DNA of 64,000 nt from Taenia hydatigena (taxonomy: Eukaryota; Platyhelminthes; Cestoda; Cyclophyllidea; Taeniidae). Positions within the stretch are counted from its first letter, which is position 1; the number at the start of each line of letters is the position of its first letter. Below are positions 22,769 to 34,230 of this stretch, in pieces. Position numbers and translations under genes: made by a program. The stretch spans positions 892,633 to 956,632 of the forward strand of contig JADWOT020000010.1 of assembly GCA_036345935.2 (NCBI GenBank), read 5' to 3'. Below the pieces are notes generated by a model that worked only from the letters and a program-made list of their open reading frames with translations, was not told the origin of the DNA and ran no database searches.

Positions 22769-23748
22769 GGAAGGCTTACTGCTAATGAGGCTTTGCTTCC
22801 TTTGCTCATTGCCAAGGTATTTGTGGGCCCAATTCACCGCAGCAGTAAATTTTATCACTTAGGGACATGTAATAAGCATGGATCCATGGCTGAATAAAAA
22901 TCGATGCAAAGTTCGTTTTTGGAATTTACAACTTGCACGCAGAACATGCCAGCACAGTATTGCTGTGGATGATGATGAACAATTCAGTCTACTGAAAATC
23001 GTTCCACGGCCATTAATGTCGTTGGCTACGAGACGCCTTTCAAAGTCATCACGGGCTCATCATGCTGACAACGGAAACGTGGACGTAGAAGCCGACCAAT
23101 GGAAAGCCACTAAGACCGCATCAAACGCCTTTGAACTCGTTATCGTTGCACTCTCTTGACCAATCAATCTCACTGAGGGTTTCATTGTTTGGCGTGTAAG
23201 ACTTTACGCATTGACCAATCATGTCTGATAAATTTGCATGTGTCAGATGACTGCAGGTGGTACGCATTACAGCTTTAATTGTAAATTCAATGTTTGTACA
23301 ATTAAAGTTGCAGCATTCTACATTCGCAGAGCCAAAGCTAGAGGAAGCAGGAAGAAATGAGAACCACCGAGCAGAGCTGCTAACGAAGCTACAATATTGT
23401 CAGTGCATTCTATTTAAATTTCGCTAGTGATTATCCATCAGCGCCTAAAGATCCAATGCATCCCTATCAGTGCTGCAAGAAAATCCTAACCGGATTCCAA
23501 GTTGCACAATTTACAACAATCAACAGGACTGGTACTCAGAGCTGGACATCTACTTGCGGCAGCGAGAGTTTGCGAAGGAACTACTTCCGGTTGATGGGAG
23601 AATTGATGCACAGCGTAAAGTATATATCAGGAGGGCACAGATGTGCCGAAAACTAGTACACAAGCTAGTCTCGCTGTTGTACGGACCCTTCATTTTGGCG
23701 CTTGCTTTTCAATTCAGCAGAACGCATAACTTTACATCAAGTGCTTGA
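22769..23748 (+). CDS. Coding-like block with several candidate exons, unassigned
   Basis: Candidate pieces on the plus strand are a 48-nt exon 22769-22816 (GRLTANEALLPLLIAK, flanked by CAACAG and GTATTT), a 93-codon open frame 22878-23159, a piece after TTCGCAG at 23331 (PKLEEAGRNENHRAELL), and 23449-23748, where two frames are open over more than 60 codons. One of these reads SELDIYLRQREFAKELLPVD, the other runs to a donor at about 23613. The 48-nt exon faintly recalls the last helix of protein kinases (RLTAxEAL), but no other kinase motif is present. I could not settle the frame, so no product is proposed. Confidence 0.25.
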
Positions 23749-24799
23749 ACAAATATTTGTATGCGGAATATTTTGCTCCACCTGAGAAACAACCTTTTCA
23801 CTGTAAGACCGTAGATCGTGCTTGAATCCCTGACTCGATGGTCTAAATATCTACGCAGTCAAAGTTATTTTTTGCAAGAAAGATATGTTGACATTTAAAA
23901 TTGATTTGCACTGTAGGAAAAGAATATAGATAAATTAGTAAAAGTTGCATCAGAATAACAACTCTGCTTCTAGAGATTATAAAAGAGCTGAACTAATCAT
24001 GCCTAGGTCATTTAGTACATTTCGTGCAGACAGCACTGTTAAACTTTGCAAAATTAATTAAAGGGGATTCTTAAGTGGCTACTTAATTGCTTTGCTGTGG
24101 TAAAAGCAGTTATTCTAACAAAAAACGAGTTAAGCCAATGTAGACACCCAACTTCAAAGTTATAAATGAATGCTAGCAAATTTGTCAGACTAGAGTTGGA
24201 GGTCAATCTCTGTTGATTTAGAAACTGCAGACCTTTGAGAATGGCTGCTGCTATAATGAGTGGAATGCTGTAAAAGTGCTGTCATTCAGATAAAAAGGTA
24301 AGAGAAGAATTTCCTACTGGCTAGCCGTTAAAGTGTCTGCACGGAATTTTTGGCATTACCTACTTGAATTAAATGAAATTATTTTAGAACAGCAAGAGAA
24401 AAGTACATAGACCTCATAAATGTAGGTACCCGTCCATTCAAAGAAGTCTAAACTTTAAACTCATGCCTCACGGTCAGTCCTAGTGTTAAATTACGACACT
24501 AAGCAGACATGTAAAGCATTCGTGGCCTGCTGATGACACAGCCGATGCACTGGTAGTTTGTCCATACTTTGTAGCTGTGGTGGTCGAGAAAGGCACAGAT
24601 GGGTTGATCAGCTTATTTCTTCTACCTTATTACTTAAACGGTTGACAATAGCATGGTTAGTTGCTAGGCTGTGAATGAGATCTTATTCTGGGTAAAAATG
24701 GATTCTTTGACATGTCCGAATCAAAAAGGCGTTATCTGTGTTAGACTGAGACGCGTTGACTCAACCATAGTTAGTGGCGGTGTGAAGGGGGAAGTGACA
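23749..24799. other. No gene seen
   Basis: AT-rich sequence without an open frame above 60 codons and without recognisable repeats. Confidence 0.5.
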
Positions 24800-25129
24800 T
24801 TACTTAGCTCTCCGCCAACTACCTGAATAGGCCAAGTTAAGCACGACAAAGTGGGAAATTTGCCTGGCATCGTAGTAAACGTAGTTGCTGGTATTCGGTA
24901 AAATGATTAGCCTGTAGATGAGTATAGTGAGTGGTGAACTTGGCCAGAGGGCAGCCAGTGAATTTATCGCGTCGAAGTGAGCACGTACATAGGAGTCAAG
25001 GCAAACGAATTTTAGACCAATGGCTAATTTGTAAGCCACAGAGACTATTTTTGGCGGGCGAACTGCGTTCGTTTCTGATGAATTAAAAAACGCATAATCT
25101 CTAACATTTAAAATTATTTTATGAAACAA
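24800..25129 (-). CDS. Unassigned 109-codon open frame
   Basis: Open from ATG to TAA, with protein-like composition (KIVSVAYKLAIGLKFVCLDS, NSLAALWPSSPLTILIYRL) and a hydrophobic middle. No domain is recognised, and there is no supporting duplicate. It may be a chance frame. Confidence 0.2.
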   Translation of the reverse strand: MFHKIILNVRDYAFFNSSETNAVRPPKIVSVAYKLAIGLKFVCLDSYVRAHFDAINSLAALWPSSPLTILIYRLIILPNTSNYVYYDARQISHFVVLNLAYSGSWRRAK

Positions 25130-25955
25130 ACATTGTTAGGGTCGAGTATGTGGATGTCTTGATTCAGATCTCTCGCTTCTAATTAATCACATCTTTATCT
25201 GCATGCGCCGTGGACGATCGCCTCTTCCTATACATGTTGGTCCAGAGCACTTTTCCATCCTTTAGACCAACTCTCTATTGCTAATTTTTATCGGCTATAA
25301 TTTTGCTGCAGTTAGGTTAACATGACCCTACCGAAAGCTCGCAAAGGCCTGGTTGATTTCATAGTTCGTAATTATGCTATATTTGTGTCGGCCTGGACTT
25401 TCAAATAAGTCGTAAAACGAAACGGTCAATTTTGTGAGCTTAGCAGGTTATTCGATAACAAGTAATACAATTTTTGTTTAACTCAAAGAAATCATTTTTA
25501 AACCTAAAAATTAGTCAAAACATGTATTGCTTTTTGTGATCTAGGAACGGCTGTTTCGATTCTCATCTTCTGGGTTGCACTTTCGGCATGTCTCTCTTAA
25601 TTTCTACTTTCGTCGGTAACACTATGTAATAACTGTATTCATTCACTATTTAGTTGTCTAATTGCTAACCACTAATGAAATACACCCCTTCAGCCATCTC
25701 CTCCACCAAGTGTCGATTAATCTTGATGAATGTGCTCCAAGTTTACCTGCTTTGCAAATTGGACTTCACTTTGTCCCAAACCTTCGGGGCCCTTCAAATC
25801 AACTTTGTCTAAAAGCTATCAAATGAGGTGTGGTCGCGAAAACTAAACCAAAAATTAGCTAAATGAAAAAGCTTAGAAGGAAATTTAAGTAAAAAATGAA
25901 AGCCTCCTATCCAAGCACCATCACATTTAAGTATTGCAAAATTGTAGTTAATAAA
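25130..25955. other. No gene seen
   Basis: AT-rich, with many stops in all frames. It lies just 3' of the zinc-finger pseudogene (minus strand). Confidence 0.5.
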
Positions 25956-25959
25956 GCCG

Positions 25960-27132
25960 TCACAAAGGGTATTTATTATGCATATATATATTCATTTTAG
26001 CACTTAAGTGCATTTGCCTTTTGATATCATCTGGTAGGATTTGAGGCATCCTCCTCCTCGTCTGCATAGCGACTGAGTGCAGTGCGCTTGAGGCGAACAC
26101 GCAGCCGGTCAATGATGTCCCGTTCAGTTGGGCGCTTTGTTCTGTGCCGGATAACAATATATCCAAGCGGTCAAAAGTGGATCCGCAAACACTACAGCAG
26201 TACTCTATCCCGGACATTCCTCCAGCTCTTCAGAAATAGGGGTTTGAGGAGGCTCTAGGCCTTCACGACTTCTTCGTTTTCTCAACAATTCCTGAATTGA
26301 TGCTGACAGCTCAAACACGTCTTATATAAAAGGGGACGCATAAAGTATTATTTATTAGCATTAGTGGTAGAGCAGGAAAACACTGACTCCAATCAAACTT
26401 TACCACCCTGTGTTTTTCTGTGGTGCACCATTTTCGCAAGCGTTTCGCAACCCCCGAGGCATTGCACACAGAAGTAGAACTTGCAATAACTGTGACGCAG
26501 AAGGCGTTGGTGCATCCCGTCGAAGTCGCCATGCTGTTCGCCACACTCAGTGCATTTGTATTTACTATCAGCCTTCTGTACACTTGCCACAACAAAATAA
26601 ACCAAGAACCTAACCAAATTACGTAAAAAAGTGATCTTATTTGAATGAAGTAGTGTACTAGCACACATTTCTGCATAATGGGCATCAAATTTGCATGGCT
26701 TCACACCACAGCTGCGTACAGAACAAGTCTATGAGGCATCCTTAACTGCGTCTCTCGGTCAGGTATTAATAAATTGTCGGTGACATTTCCATCGAAGCTG
26801 TAATTTAGGCGAAAGTCATTGTTCTTGATCATCTTTTAATATGAATACGCAATAATGTAGCTAAAGAAATCTCTAACTTTGTTGAGGGGCATGCGATAAG
26901 TGAATAAACATGCATTTACTTTATTTCCTCAAGAAAATTAAGCTCGTCTTCCGGGTTGGTCATAAGTACCTGGATTAACCTCCTCTCGTCGTCCGTCTCC
27001 TCTTTGAAACGTTCGCTTGGGGCATCTGGGGTCACGTCTTCCTGCTTTGGCAGTTGATTTGCACCTTTAAAATTACGAAAAGCCTTTGTACAAAACCGTT
27101 AATCTTCTCTTCGCATCCTGACCTTGGCTCAT
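25960..27132 (-). pseudogene. Decayed C2H2 zinc-finger gene, diverged paralogue of the 58-60 kb gene
   Basis: The exon order of the 58.5-59.7 kb gene is recognisable here on the same strand. Exon 1 is at 27132 (MSQGQDAKRR). Exon 2 starts at 27064 (QLPKQEDVTPDAPSERF, then TDDERRLIQVLMTNPEDELN). Then come an exon 3 remnant (KPCKFDAHYAEMC), an exon 4 with two fingers (KYKCTECGEQHGDFDG..., FYFCVQC) and an exon 5 (YCCSVCGSTFDRLD). It is broken: the donors of exons 1 and 2 (GTAAGA and GTAGAT in the intact copy) have become TTAACG-like and GGAAAT; exon 3 is out of frame by one base; exon 5 has a stop before finger 3; and each finger has lost at least one zinc ligand (first His to Arg in finger 1, last His in finger 2, both His in finger 3). 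Homology extends beyond the gene on both sides. Confidence 0.8.
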
Positions 27133-27900
27133 TTCTTTCGAATTTTGGTGACCTGATTTCAGTTGCAATCTTCGTAACATCAATCTCGTAAGCCAATCTC
27201 ACTCGGGAGACTTGGATCTGTTTCTTTTAAAATTGTGCGTTTTCGCTTTGCTTGAGGAAAGTCATCTGTGCATTTTAAGAAATAATGCACCAAAATCGAG
27301 CACGCAAAACGTCCCTAAACCTGCTAGTTATAAGCTAGGTGGACCTGAGTTGATGCATCATTAAAATTATTAGGCATCGCCAATAAACTCTTCCTACTGA
27401 TTGATATTAGTAAGGCTCACAGGTTCGTTAGGTGTCATAACATCCGACTGACTTTGCCCAAATTTATGCGATCGCCTATACCCATGCATTGAAAGCCACA
27501 GATATGGGGCATGAGCCCTGTATCGTGTCATTAACTAGGCTCCGTATATCTTTTCCCGTATGTTCTGCAACCTCTTATCAAGACAATCCTAAGCTATGTA
27601 CTGTCAGAATCGATAGAGAGCGATTCCGGTAGAAGCGACAATATCCTGACCTGGTCAGGAATGCTTCGCATATGCCAGTTTGCTTTGATGAAAACAACTC
27701 TCCTTTGAACTGGTGCTGCATTCCTTTTAGCAGCGAATCATGCCGCTTATTGACCTGAGCTATGTATCCTTCCTAATAGAGGTTTAACATCAGCAGTGAA
27801 GGGGAAGTCGTAGAAGCAGCCTGTAGGCAATAAAACTAATCAGCAGATGATAAACCCAACAAGAAGATGGTATATTTACGTTGTACTTTCTTAACAACTC
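27133..27900 (-). repeat. Upstream part of the zinc-finger segmental duplication
   Basis: This stretch aligns with 59663-60400 in the same orientation at roughly 65-70% by eye (shared AGAAGCGACAATATC, TTGACCTGAGC). The TATATAAG box of the 60.3 kb copy is not preserved here (CCTAATAG at the matching place). Confidence 0.7.
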
Positions 27901-28073
27901 TCCAACGCTTTATAACAAAACAACAACCGATTTTTTAGGAATTAAAGGCGTTACTTTGTGGTCGTGTAAAGACCCAAAGCGAAACTTCTGCAGTATGAGG
28001 CAGGCGCATTAAAGGAGACCGTGGTTTGCAACCAAAGGAGTGTTATTATACATCTGCATGTTTTGCATTTTAG

Positions 28074-28822
28074 CCCAAGAAGTGTTTCTTTAGGGAACGT
28101 AAGCAGAATAACGACCTTGTGTAAAATAAGACACTTAGATTTTCATGGATTTTCGTTTTGAGATAATTATTGAATTTTGATAGACGCATTATTTTCATGT
28201 ATATTAGTATTTCATAATATGTCCACTGGGGGTGTGTATTATTTTGAGTTTTTTCTAAGATTGTTATTTGTATTGCGATGTTTATTGGGCGTCGTGGCGA
28301 TAGTTTAATTTAATTTCCCCAGACCGCTCTGCACCATAATTCTGCAGGTAAGACTTCCAACAATTTGAATCATTCAATGGCTAAGGTATAAGTAGATAAT
28401 GGGAAAGTGTCTACGAGCCCAAAATGCTTTCTGTCCCAGTTTTTTTACAACAAGTTTAACTATTAGTGGCTAATTTCTTGGAGGCTCTCATGTGTCATAC
28501 TCCTCACCAAACCCTTTCAGTCGAACGATAGAACTTGTAGGTAGACTATGAGTGTGCTATTGATCACTGCGAGGAAAAGGTCATTTTACTACCACGGTAA
28601 GGGAGACTGTTTAATCTGATCTCCAACATCCTCCATCGATTGACCACTCATCTCATACGCGCGTACCCAACACCAGAATTAATTGCGCCCATCAATGACA
28701 AAGGGCGAATGCAACAAGGAACGACGGGGGATTCCAGTTCTGATTTCATTGACTACAATCAAATGTTAAAAATTCGTGATGACATCGATAGCACTGTTTT
28801 ATTAGCCACATGGTTGACCTGA
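28074..28822 (+). CDS. Tentative gene end with two 25-nt micro-exons, orphan
   Basis: Exons 28074-28098, 28323-28347, 28484-28540 and 28602-28822 join in matching phase (2 in; 0, 1 and 1 at the junctions). Together they read PRSVSLGN, TALHHNSA, SHVSYSSPNPFSRTIELV, then a 73-codon terminal exon containing RLFNLISNILHRLTTHLIRA and GTTGDSSSDFIDYNQ, ending in TGA. The micro-exons have strong sites: GCATTTTAG and TTTCCCCAG acceptors, AAC|GTAAGC and CAG|GTAAGA donors. The 5' end was not found. A candidate piece at about 27937 (ELKALLCGRVKTQSE) does not fit in phase. The gene runs on the plus strand, diverging from the zinc-finger pseudogene. No domain is recognised. Confidence 0.35.
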
Positions 28823-29975
28823 CTGATCATGTAGATGTAGGATTAGCGAAACCAGTAACGAAAGAATAACTAATTAACGGTCACGAAAAGCTGATTATGA
28901 AAATAGGAGCCTTTGGCAGTTTCACAAAGAACATAATGGGATGATAAACAGAAATCTTATTCATCCCCTGACGCTGCGCTAAACGTGATCATTGAGTGCG
29001 CAAATTGTTGACACTGTTACGTCTTTCCAGATTTTGTGCAGCCTTTCCAAATTAGAAATAGGATCTCTGTGACAGGACATTCCTGAAGTGGCACTCTCAC
29101 AATTGACATCGCGTTGGTGAGCAACTCTGCGAGCTGCTGATGACTGGCATACATCAGGCTCAAGTCGTCAGTCCTCATTAGACCGCCCACTTTGAGAGTT
29201 TAATAAGAACGCTGAGGCCAGTAGGATGTAACTATATGGTAAGCGCTGCATATGGTAAACTCAATATAAATGCGTAAATTATGTACCACGTAGTGAAGGA
29301 GTCACTTTCCCTGGAGGAACCTCGCCGAAGGACTTATTTTTTCTCCATGTCGCGAACATAACATTGCTTAACTTCCTAACTAGCTTCCTCCAGGTGCAGT
29401 GCTTAAGACCGCTTTTGGCCCCGGAACCAACGCAACATTCGCTAATGGATCACAAAGTGTTGACAGTCATGCCAGCCTACATTTCAAGCACGGTATAGTT
29501 GTAGTCTAGCTCATTATCTATCAACGGGTCGATAGCTACTTCAACGTTGTCCGAAGGCAATCGTTATGGATTAGACACCTCTCGCCTTATATACAATGAT
29601 AGTTGCTGGTGTTAAGAAAAAATAAAAACGAGTCTACCACTTTACGCCAAAAACCTAATGGCAGGATTCCGCTTTATAAGGATAATAAACTTTGCTTCTT
29701 ACTAGCATATACCTTCTATCTGCCCAGTAAAATTTTGTTTTAACTTTTCCAACCTAGTCAATATTGGCACTCCCTGTCCCTGCAGATATCAGGGTATTGC
29801 CCAGTTAGGGAATCAAAATAAAAGCTCATGCCTTTGGTAGTCTTAGACACACTCAGCAATGTCTCAGGAATGAAATAATGATAGCTTTGCGACCTAGATT
29901 TGTCCCTCAATAAGTCCAAACTGTAGACGCTGAGTCGATTATCCGCCTTAGGATACTACCCTCTTGAAAGCATGG
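28823..29975. other. No gene seen
   Basis: No open frame above 60 codons and no recognisable motif. Confidence 0.5.
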
Positions 29976-29979
29976 GACC

Positions 29980-30420
29980 GAACAGCAGCTGTTATATTAT
30001 GCGTGTTGTGGCAATAATAAAATTCTACAAAGGTGTTTCCATAAAAACCACGTTAAAAGTGCTTTTAACTCAATGTTATATGAAGGGTAGTGTAGAAGAG
30101 AGAAGAGGAGAAGCAGTGAGATAAGGAATGAGTTCAAGCCCTGTGAAGCATCGGTAAAGGCGAAAGGAACTGCAGGTGGTGATTAGTGTGATGAAAATAA
30201 AGGCACTGCTGGGGAGTTAAAGGGATAAAGTGTGGAGGTGCCAAAGTAGACGCAAAGACCAATGGGCGGGAAGAGATGCCTGCCCGTATACCAGACTGAG
30301 AGGATGGCCATAAATGCAACAACATGGTTACTGATTTGTTCTAGAGTGAAACACGATGTGCTATACGCTGTGTGGGTGCAGACTTAATGAACTACCGCAT
30401 CTGATACAACACTCATTACC
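29980..30420 (+). repeat. Dispersed repeat F2, copy 1
   Basis: Aligns with 43295-43745 in direct orientation (shared GTTTCCATAA, GACGCAAAGACCAAT and CAACATGGT, with CACTGATTTGT in the same order). The offset is 13,312-13,313 bp. Short minus-strand frames in both copies are not alignable as protein, so no coding function is claimed. Confidence 0.75.
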
Positions 30421-32791
30421 GACACAGAGCCGAGCTCGCATCCCATTTAAGTCTTCGTACCGATTTCTACAGTCCCTCATTGACGGAATTTTTTGCGTTA
30501 AGAGTGTACTCCGGACAACCAAAATTAACTTCACTTTGCTCTGTCCTTAATGCCACCAAAGCCCACAAAGAATATTCTTATCGAATTGTACTGAACCTTA
30601 CAAGGAAGTAAAGGAAGAAGCAGAAAAGATGAACTCACTGTCCTGCCACAGGAGTTTTTTGCTTTTTTGGCGGCAACTGTGAAGAATCGCTTGATGGGTA
30701 TAGACTGACACCATGGTATGATTCTGGTCTTATAGTTCCAACATGCCTGTTTATGGCATTAGTGAGGAAGAAGAGGCTATTCACCATATTTTTGCGCTTT
30801 GGCTTTTACCTTTATGCACTGGGTACACACAATAGATGAGGGCATTCTCAAGTGGTGAGATGGTGGTATTTAGCTCAAGACAAAGTGGTGAGTGTCATGC
30901 ATGTGCGAAGTGCACTTCCTTCCGGTGGCAGACGTGGTTCGTTTTGTCACGAGCATCACATTCGCTGTCTCATTTTATGCACTCAAGATGGCATTAAGGT
31001 AAACAAGACTAATAAAAGTGGGAAAATACGAAGATTGGCAACACAAGTCATTTAGTCACATTGCTACACGAATGCCATCTGCTAAAACCATAAACCTTCT
31101 CTGTCAGCTACCTATGTAAACATAAATCTGGCCCGAGGTGTGCAAAAAATAGCAATAAAATTCAAATGATTGCAGGAGAGTGACAGACACTGCGAACACT
31201 ACTTCGCCGGATATTTGACACGCTTGTTCACGTGGCTGACATTAAAACACAAATGGAGACAAATTAAAATTACTGACTTTATTTAGTAACTGCTCACTTT
31301 TTAATGCATTGACGTTATGCTTAGGCGATGCGAATTTGCCAAGCTATTTTCTAATATCAGGCGTAAATATTAACCTAATATCTTACTCATTCAAACAGTT
31401 TCGGATGGTTGAATTTGATCGCTACAGCTTTGCTAGACAGTGCACGTTCCTTCGACCGTAGCACTAAGTAAGAATGAGGGCGCATCTGACGGCAAACGCC
31501 TTAGCAGTACTGATTGCATTAATAGCGGATCCGTGCCAATCAAAAGGCATTCATACCTGTTCTATTCCAGCTATTATCGAGTAATCGATCTCGCATTGCC
31601 CAGAGGGTCTGTGATCGGCGCATCAGGATCTAGATTGCCTTCAATATTCATTGCTTTAGCCTATTAAAATATATGCCTACCTCCATTAATCATGGCAGTT
31701 GTAAAGGTTAGGGTTTAATTACTTTGTCATTCAGTGAAAGCTGCGTTTGCATCTTGGCGCCTTCTCAGAACACAAATCTTATCATTTCGCCGCATAGATG
31801 CAAGCACTAAGAGCGGGGTTCAACTAAACTGCTGCTCTCCGCAAAAAAAAAGTTTTCTTCTGTCGCATAAAGACGCAAGAATGCTTGGGATTGATACCAA
31901 TGAAGGCAGGTGTATGACCACCTACCATCGGACTGGCGCCAACTACCACAAAATTCCCTTATTTTTGTCTTTTATGTGAATTTTTGCTTTGTGCTATCGA
32001 TTCTTCCTCCATTACTGCTTTTCGTAGATTTTGACCCTATGAACTCAATTTCCTTTCTCTTTGGTCTCAATTCGCGCATCACATGCTGCAAAGACTTAAT
32101 TTGCTTTAAGCACTAGCTGGTGTTTTTATTCTTATAATGAACCTTCAAAGCTGCGCTAGTCCTAGAAGACAAAATATTACCAACGCACCTACAGGAGAAT
32201 TTTGTCTATGTAATAAACAACCCATTCCGTCTGCTGCGTTAAAAATATAATTGTATTTGGATGACGTTTAACTCATCATCTCGATTCGATTCCAGCTTAC
32301 ACAAAGTATAACGCATTGTTAGGGAACGATAGCTATTTTATCAACTTTGCTAAACTAATGGTAGAACAGGAGCATGCTAAGTGTGCCAGCATGGGATTAC
32401 CTGGCGTCGTTTCAGGTTTCGCGCATTGAATCTTTGAAATGCAGAAATCGATTTGATGAATGGCAGAAAAACCACTCCGGTGAGTCACCATCGTAAGGGA
32501 TTTATTGTCACCTTGTTGTAATCACCAATTACAAATAGTTCATTAGTCTATTCAACGGTCTGCTGATAATATAGATCATTGTTTATTATGCGTGCCACAT
32601 CCTATAATCTTTCTTTTTCCCAACAAAATGAAATAAAGGCATTGCCTGCGCAAGACTTCAAACACCTAGTGCCAAGCTTCACCAAAAATACAAGGATTTC
32701 GTGCAGATACTTTTAATGAGCTGATACCATTTCCCGCCCTGGAAGTTGAATTCAATTACCTTGTTCTCTGATAGCCAACTACGGTGCAGCG
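30421..32791. other. Unassigned stretch
   Basis: Open frames of up to 81 codons (31440-31667, 31734-31979), with no recognised domain and no phase-consistent chain followed. Confidence 0.4.
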
Positions 32792-33209
32792 ATGCCCTCA
32801 AACGATCTCGTGGAGTTCAGCAAATTGGTTTCGAAGGCGAAGAGCGTAAGCGTCGTATAGTGTAACTTTTCTGAAGATGTTTGTGATAACCGGCGAGGGT
32901 ATTAATTTCGAGAGTGGAGTGCCAAAATTTCAGGTCCCTTATGATTTCTCGCTGAAGCGCCAAATAGAGGTACGTTCATTATTCAAGCCTAGCTACTGTT
33001 CTTCTTCAAGCAATCAAGGTACTTACATTGGGAGCTTTACTACCAGCGTCGCAATATAGTTTTTGTGGAAGAGCGAAATGCAGCTCATTACGCGCTCAGA
33101 AATTTAGAAAAGTTGTTTGCTAGCACTGGTCGGTCATTCACTTTGGCGACTCAATGCATTAGAAATTATCATTGGTTTGGTGACACTGAGGAACCGATCG
33201 AGCTTTATG
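32792..33209 (+). pseudogene. Degenerate SIRT5-like sirtuin (NAD-dependent deacylase family)
   Basis: Three pieces join in phase. Exon 32792-32845 starts MPSNDLVEFSKLVSKAKS. After a 31-nt intron, exon 32877-32969 reads MFVITGEGINFESGVPKFQ. Exon 33011-33209 contains WELYYQRRN, NAAHYALRNLEKL and ATQCIRNYHWFGDTEEPIEL. In order these match the sirtuin Rossmann-fold start (GAGxSxESGxPxFR), the WEFYxYRR helix, NxxH, the TQNID loop and the xxHG motif, closest to SIRT5. Key residues are changed: GAGIS to GEGIN, TQNID to TQCIR, and the catalytic His of HG to Tyr (ELYG). The zinc ribbon and C-terminal Rossmann half are not found. Either a pseudogene or a non-catalytic relative; I favour pseudogene. Confidence 0.65.
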
Positions 33210-33337
33210 GTACGTATTTTAACTATCCACGTTTGTACAGCATCCGTCTTCGTAAGCGTGCGTCGAGATATGCAAAAAGAGTTTATCTACTTAAAGTGGT
33301 TTCCTAAACCCGTGAGACTAAACAGATAATTTGTCAG

Positions 33338-33954
33338 CCATGAAGATCTTGCGAAGACTGCATGTCTATGTGAAGTGCCACTGCGCGCATTCCACAGTTC
33401 CTTGCATCAGTTGCTTGAGTTATTTCGTCAAAATAACTTTTCGATGGTAGGCAGATTGGAATGCATGTTTGGGACATGGACTTAGGACGTTTTTGGCTCA
33501 CAAGGCTATTAGAATACTTGATCTTTATAGAACCTTTAAATGGGAACAGTTATTCAATGTTGTGGCTAGAATCTTTGAAAATTAAGCTTTAAATATATGC
33601 TGTGTAACCCGCAGCAATTTGCGTTCAAAAATGCATATCGGGAGTTTCGAGACTACTGGACATTCAAGAGTAACAAAAGCGTAAGTCCTTCAAATTTAAG
33701 GCTGTTGTATTTAGTCAAATAAATCATCAGCAGAACGTCAAACCAATAAATTTTACAAGCCGCTCTGACAAAAAACATGGCACAGGCCTGTTGTGAGAGT
33801 TTTAGGGATTTTTGAAGTTAAAAAGAGCTGTAGGCTGATAAGAAACAAGCAAGAGCTGATGTTAGACCTGGCTTAGCGCGGCAGAGTTGAGATCGTGGAT
33901 ACAGCTGGCAATCTCGTTGAGTGTCAGTGCAAACTGGGCGCCAACGAGGAATAA
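33338..33954 (+). CDS. Candidate exons 3' of the sirtuin remnant, unassigned
   Basis: Three candidate exons follow the sirtuin remnant on the plus strand: 33338-33446 (HEDLAKTACLCEVPLRAFHS..., donor ATG|GTAGGC), 33615-33680 (QFAFKNAYREFRDYWTFKS, acceptor CCCGCAG, donor AGC|GTAAGT) and 33885-33954 (EIVDTAGNLVECQCKLGANEE then TAA). The first two join in phase. The third needs either an extra exon or the alternative acceptor two bases downstream. They do not resemble the missing sirtuin C-terminus, so they may belong to another gene or be chance. No domain is recognised. Confidence 0.25.
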
Positions 33955-33959
33955 TTTAG

Positions 33960-34230
33960 GTTAAGTGGGTGGGTGACAGGAGGGCGGGACAGGAGGCCGA
34001 AGCCGAAAAGGCGTCATTACTGGCAAAGTGGATGGTGCAACCATGGAAGAAGGCCAAGCCGTGCCGCATACACATGGCTTTCTCCGCCCATAATGGCTTC
34101 TGTCAGACTCAGCAACGACGCTAGGGCCTGTGCTGATCAGAGGGATAATCAGATTGGCCTTACCTAATCTCCTAATTTCTGCGTACGCGCAATAAGACAA
34201 ATGCATCCATTTTTGAGGCATCTTTAGTAA
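33960..34230. other. Locally GC-rich island
   Basis: GC content is clearly above the surroundings (GGGTGGGTGACAGGAGGGCG and similar). Both strands are open in at least one frame (64 and 86 codons), as expected from composition alone. No known gene or RNA is recognised. Confidence 0.4.

Noticed and set aside
22769..22816. A 48-nt exon resembling the last helix of a protein kinase domain (RLTAxEAL)
   Set aside because: No HRD, DFG or APE motif lies anywhere nearby in a compatible frame. Sixteen residues are not enough to call a kinase.
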